Shown: one piece after another, positions 61,097-64,000 of the stretch | How the letters are laid out: each line of letters begins with the position of its first letter | Numbering within the stretch: position 1 is the first letter of the stretch | Origin: Paenibacillus sp. AN1007 | Lineage (GTDB): Bacteria; Bacillota; Bacilli; Paenibacillales; Paenibacillaceae | Length of the DNA stretch: 64,000 bases | Assembly: GCF_040702995.1 (NCBI RefSeq) | Contig: NZ_CP159992.1 | Location: forward strand, 5,981,001-6,045,000 | Reading direction: 5' to 3' | Made by a program: the position numbers and the translations under genes | Notes under the pieces: model-generated | Told to the model about the DNA's origin: nothing | Databases searched by the model: none | What the model saw: only the letters and a program-made list of their open reading frames with translations

Positions 61097-61843
61097 TTGA
61101 TCGGTCGTAGCGGTAACCCTACACTTAAAGACAGCACGTTTGAAAACAGAGGGTATGGAGAAGAGCGATACCAGAATTACATGACCATTAATGGTACGGT
61201 GAACAAAGCATTCATCACACTGGTTATTCTGCTGGGCAGTGCATTTGCAGCATGGATGATGTTCTTTAAAGGACAAGAGGTTATGCCGCTTGCCTATGGT
61301 GGATTAATTGTAGGATTCATTTTGGCAGTGATCATTTCGTTTAAACCGGTAGTATCTCCTTACCTCGTACCGGTCTATGCTGTTGCAGAAGGTTTGTTTC
61401 TAGGTGCACTCTCGGCAAATTATGAGTCACTGTATAACGGGATTACGCTGCAGGCTGCACTGCTGACGATGGCTGTGTTTGTGGCTCTGTTAACGGCTTA
61501 TAAAACGAAATTAATCAAAGCAACAGAGAATTTCAAGCTGGGTGTGGTGGCTGCAACCGGCGGTATTATGATTATGTATCTGCTTAGCTTTGTGCTTGGA
61601 CTCTTCGGTATTACGATTCCGTATCTGCATGAGAATAGTTTGATCGGTATCGGTATTTCTGTTGTCATTGTTATCATTGCTGCTCTGAATCTGGTACTGG
61701 ATTTTGACTTCATCGAAGGCGGTGCAGAACAAGGTGCACCCAAATACATGGAATGGTACGGTGCATTTGGGCTGATGGTAACACTGGTATGGCTGTACCT
61801 TGAGATTCTTCGCCTGCTCAGCAAACTGCGGAGCCGGGATTAG
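61097..61843 (+). CDS. Bax inhibitor-1/YccA-family membrane protein
   Basis: A 248-residue membrane protein of the BI-1/YccA family with about seven hydrophobic segments after a 30-residue polar N-terminus (GRSGNPTLKDSTFE). The conserved LDFDFIEGG near residue 210 holds the paired Asp residues associated with pH-gated calcium leak in the Bacillus homologue YetJ. A role in ion leak or in membrane-protein quality control is likely. I place the start at TTG 61097, 8 bases after AAGAGG; GTG 61094 is possible. A palindrome-bearing promoter lies upstream and a terminator follows. Confidence 0.92.
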   Translation: MIGRSGNPTLKDSTFENRGYGEERYQNYMTINGTVNKAFITLVILLGSAFAAWMMFFKGQEVMPLAYGGLIVGFILAVIISFKPVVSPYLVPVYAVAEGLFLGALSANYESLYNGITLQAALLTMAVFVALLTAYKTKLIKATENFKLGVVAATGGIMIMYLLSFVLGLFGITIPYLHENSLIGIGISVVIVIIAALNLVLDFDFIEGGAEQGAPKYMEWYGAFGLMVTLVWLYLEILRLLSKLRSRD

Positions 61844-61878
61844 CACTGTCCATTAAAATAGTTCAAAAAGGTTGTCTC

Positions 61879-61918
61879 AAAAAGCCAATGCGCGTGAACT
61901 CTCGTCGTTGGCTTTTTT
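61879..61918 (+). terminator. terminator after the BI-1 gene
   Basis: AAAAGCCAA pairs with TTGGCTTTT and runs into a T stretch. Confidence 0.85.
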
Positions 61919-62005
61919 ACGTATCCTATATGTTTTATGACGTCGACGGTTGTGTATGTTTTGCCATATATCATTGACGGTAAGAAAATAATTGTGGTAC
62001 CTTAT

Positions 62006-62020
62006 TGATAATGATTATCA
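62006..62020. promoter_or_regulatory. perfect Fur box
   Basis: TGATAATGATTATCA matches the Bacillus Fur core TGATAATNATTATCA at every position. It lies 85 bases before the AraC/binding-protein hybrid gene, with TTGACG 27 bases upstream as a possible -35. Confidence 0.9.
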
Positions 62021-62104
62021 ATATCGTTTGAGTTATTTTAATATGTCTGCATATTATTTAGCTATGTATCAATTTCATCAAACAGTTTTGAAAGGAGTGG
62101 CCTC

Positions 62105-63319
62105 ATGTTACTGGAAAATGATTCGCAGTTTACTGCGCACTTGCCTGTTACCGGCCGCAGTCCCAAGACGAATCTCGCCAATGTTAAACTATACATGGAC
62201 AAACACTACGACCAGCCGCTATCCATTGCAGAGCTCGCATCGGAGGCAGGCATCAGCCCGAAATATTTCGTGGATTTGTTCAAGAAAACATATGGACAGA
62301 GCGCAATGGAGTACCTTACTGATATTCGCATTAACCGTGCCAAGCGATATCTGAAGGAGTCGAACCACAAACTTCGCGATATAGCCCTGAAAGTCGGGTA
62401 TAGTGACGAGTACTATTTTAGTCGCAAATTTAAAAAGGAGGTAGGCGTATCTCCATCGGATTATGCAAAAAACGCGAGAAAACGGATTGCTACTTGCTCT
62501 TCCAGTATGATTGGACAGCTTCTGGCCCTCAATGTCATCCCCGTGGCTGCGCCGATTGACCCCAAATGGACTGCGTATTATTATAATACACTCCGTACAG
62601 AGATTCAGTCTCACCTGAAATTGACTGATCCATATACAAGTTGGCGGTTTGAGGCCAATGTGGAAAGACTGGTTCATATTCGTCCTGATGCCATCGTAGG
62701 TACAGATCAGATTAGTGAACAGGATCAGGCTCGATTGGCTGATATCGCTCCTTGTTGTTTTGTCCCTAAACACGCTTCGGATTGGCGAACACAGCTGCGC
62801 ATGATCGGGTCATTTCTGGAGAGGGAGGAACAGGCGGAGCAATGGCTTCGGCTGTATAACCAGCGAGCAGAGAATGCGCGCGAATCGGTACAGAAGAAAG
62901 TGGGCCCGGAGAAAGTGATCGTCGTGCGGATATACAGGCAGAATTTGTACCTCTACAGCAATCCGGGTATTGAAGAAGTGCTGTATGGAGCACTGCAATT
63001 CGATACCTTTTCTGATCTTAGTGCCAATGCTCCTTTAACGTTGGAGCAACTCGTTGACATGAACCCTGATCGAATTCTAGTCATGGTGTGCCCTGAGGCT
63101 GCTTCACGAGCATATTGGCTCAGCTTGCAGCATTCGGTTGCATGGCGTGAGCTCAACGCTGTTCGTCAATATCAGGTTCATCTGATCACAGGTGACCCCT
63201 GGTTTGATTATTCAGCTGTAGGTGTGATGCGAATGTTGGATGAAGCTTTACTGATCTTCACGGGATATTGTCCAAACATATATCTGGATAACGTCCATGG
63301 TGATTCCCGGGCGAGGTGA
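62105..63319 (+). CDS. AraC-HTH regulator fused to a siderophore-binding domain (Btr-like)
   Basis: A 404-residue cytosolic protein. Residues 20-122 are a complete AraC-type double HTH (PLSIAELASEAGISPKYFVDLF and IALKVGYSDEYYFSRKFKKEVG). Residues 130-395 form a FecB/FhuD-like substrate-binding domain without signal peptide (IGQLLALNVIPVAAP, then VHIRPDAIVGTDQ). Bacillus Btr combines the same two parts, with an extra N-terminal cupin; here that part is missing. It should sense a siderophore in the cytosol and activate iron-uptake genes, first of all the lipoprotein gene 49 bases downstream. AAAGGAG lies 7 bases before the ATG. Fur-controlled. Confidence 0.9.
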   Translation: MLLENDSQFTAHLPVTGRSPKTNLANVKLYMDKHYDQPLSIAELASEAGISPKYFVDLFKKTYGQSAMEYLTDIRINRAKRYLKESNHKLRDIALKVGYSDEYYFSRKFKKEVGVSPSDYAKNARKRIATCSSSMIGQLLALNVIPVAAPIDPKWTAYYYNTLRTEIQSHLKLTDPYTSWRFEANVERLVHIRPDAIVGTDQISEQDQARLADIAPCCFVPKHASDWRTQLRMIGSFLEREEQAEQWLRLYNQRAENARESVQKKVGPEKVIVVRIYRQNLYLYSNPGIEEVLYGALQFDTFSDLSANAPLTLEQLVDMNPDRILVMVCPEAASRAYWLSLQHSVAWRELNAVRQYQVHLITGDPWFDYSAVGVMRMLDEALLIFTGYCPNIYLDNVHGDSRAR

Positions 63320-63340
63320 CATATAATCCTTGTATCTAAA

Positions 63341-63355
63341 TGAGAATGTTTATCA
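63341..63355. promoter_or_regulatory. Fur box upstream of the siderophore-binding lipoprotein gene
   Basis: TGAGAATGTTTATCA matches the Fur core at 12 of 14 positions. TATAAT lies at 63322-63327, so the box covers the expected transcription start. It is directly followed by the ribosome binding site. Confidence 0.7.
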
Positions 63356-63368
63356 AGGGGGATATCAC

Positions 63369-64000
63369 ATGTTTCACGATCTCAATAGAAGCGCACAACG
63401 TTCTGTTGTTAACAAATTCCGCAGCACCCGGCTTTTAGCCCTAATCTTACTAGTGTTGATTACAGGACTGTTGTCCGCCTGTGGGGCAGCGTCCGAGAAC
63501 AATACCGGAGCGGCTCAGGAGGAGCAGCCTGCAACTGAGAGTTTAACAACGGCCTCGACCGAGACGGCTGTGGAGAAGGATCAGGAACCACAAACGACGG
63601 GTGACCGAACCGTAAAAGACGACTTGGGACATGATGTGCTTGTGCCTGCGGATACAGAACGAGTATTTGCACCGTATCTGGAAGATTCCTTGTTAACTCT
63701 TGGTGTGAAGCCCGTAGCCCAGTGGGCTAGTGGTACAACAGGTCATGCTTATTTGCAGGATCAGCTCAGTGATGTGCCTACACTTGATTTCTCCAGTGGG
63801 TTGCCCTCACCAGAGGCGCTGATGAAATATAATCCGGATTTTATTATTTTGCATACGGCTCAGTATGCGGAGAATGGGGTATACGAGAGTTACTCCAAGA
63901 TTGCTCCAACCTACGTATTCACGAATGCTTCGGGTGATGTAGAGAAGTCTTTGCAGGTCATCAGTGATCTGCTGGGCAAAACGGCTGAAGCCGAAAAGGC
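63369..64000 (+). CDS. iron-siderophore ABC transporter substrate-binding lipoprotein (3' end outside window)
   Basis: An open frame of 210 codons that reaches the window end without a stop, so about two thirds of the gene is present. A long basic n-region is followed by a hydrophobic core and the lipobox LLSAC (Cys about residue 39), then a Glu/Thr-rich linker. The binding domain begins with TVKDDLGHDVLVPADTERVF and has TLGVKPVAQW and the block NPDFIILHT, as in class III ferric-siderophore binding proteins. AAGGGGG lies 7 bases before the ATG. It follows the Btr-like regulator gene and has its own Fur box. The transporter genes probably lie beyond the window. Confidence 0.9.
   Translation, partial: MFHDLNRSAQRSVVNKFRSTRLLALILLVLITGLLSACGAASENNTGAAQEEQPATESLTTASTETAVEKDQEPQTTGDRTVKDDLGHDVLVPADTERVFAPYLEDSLLTLGVKPVAQWASGTTGHAYLQDQLSDVPTLDFSSGLPSPEALMKYNPDFIILHTAQYAENGVYESYSKIAPTYVFTNASGDVEKSLQVISDLLGKTAEAEK

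Overview
The window looks like a chromosomal stretch of a Paenibacillus-type firmicute. The signs are strong GGAGG-type ribosome binding sites, frequent TTG and GTG starts, an S-layer-homology surface protein, copper-amine-oxidase-N domains, a Spo0E-like phosphatase, a receptor/propeptide pair of RRNPP type, T-box regulation and Bacillus-type Fur boxes. Species level is not resolved. I see no rRNA, tRNA, CRISPR array, prophage or complete insertion sequence. The first gene may begin upstream of base 1, and the last gene (an iron-siderophore binding lipoprotein) runs off the right end.

Layout. 1-8.3 kb: an SGNH esterase, a dihydrofolate-reductase-like protein, an APH-type phosphotransferase overlapping rsgA (with a structured leader), regulators (XRE, YafY/WYL, CD3324-type) and a lipoprotein. 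8.6-22.7 kb: polysaccharide genes (secreted GH43 with CBM42, secreted GH10 xylanase, cytoplasmic GH30; two of them with cre-like sites) interspersed with an FRG-domain protein, an SDR oxidoreductase, an AraC regulator fused in frame to an iron-siderophore binding lipoprotein, the RNA helicase DbpA and a secreted 5'-nucleotidase. 23-31 kb: a leucine-rich-repeat protein, a lipid kinase, an aldo/keto reductase, an HTH-TPR receptor with an overlapping secreted propeptide, a Spo0E-like protein and a GntR-ABC-permease operon. 31-37.6 kb: a PEP-mutase-like protein next to Ada, a LysM protein, a lipoprotein, a CdsA-like enzyme and a frameshifted papain-like gene. 37.7-42.3 kb: a 1352-residue mosaic SLH protein flanked by two small membrane proteins. 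42.5-59.7 kb: esterase, VanZ-RDD protein, YjdM, an ECF sigma factor with a DUF4179 partner, a T-box-controlled methyltransferase, a luciferase-like oxidoreductase, several small families, a GNAT-GNAT-pentapeptide fusion, a GNAT-Ddl pair and a MocR-type regulator. 60.4-64 kb: a GIY-YIG protein, a Bax-inhibitor-1 protein and a Fur-controlled iron-uptake locus.

How the parts work together. Two separate loci (12.9-14.9 kb and 62.1-64 kb) pair an AraC helix-turn-helix with an iron-siderophore binding domain and carry Fur boxes, so iron acquisition is a repeated theme. Xylan and arabinan breakdown is served by the GH43, GH10 and GH30 enzymes and possibly the SGNH esterase. The most notable non-routine signals are: the HTH-TPR receptor with its overlapping export-type propeptide (27.3-28.8 kb); a pair of inverted 185-bp hairpin elements (12.7 and 58.1 kb); a T-box leader, probably leucine-type, in front of a methyltransferase (48.4-48.8 kb); the missing stop codon between the AraC and lipoprotein parts at 13.9 kb; two parS-like sites (16.8 and 42.4 kb); and the leader region of rsgA.
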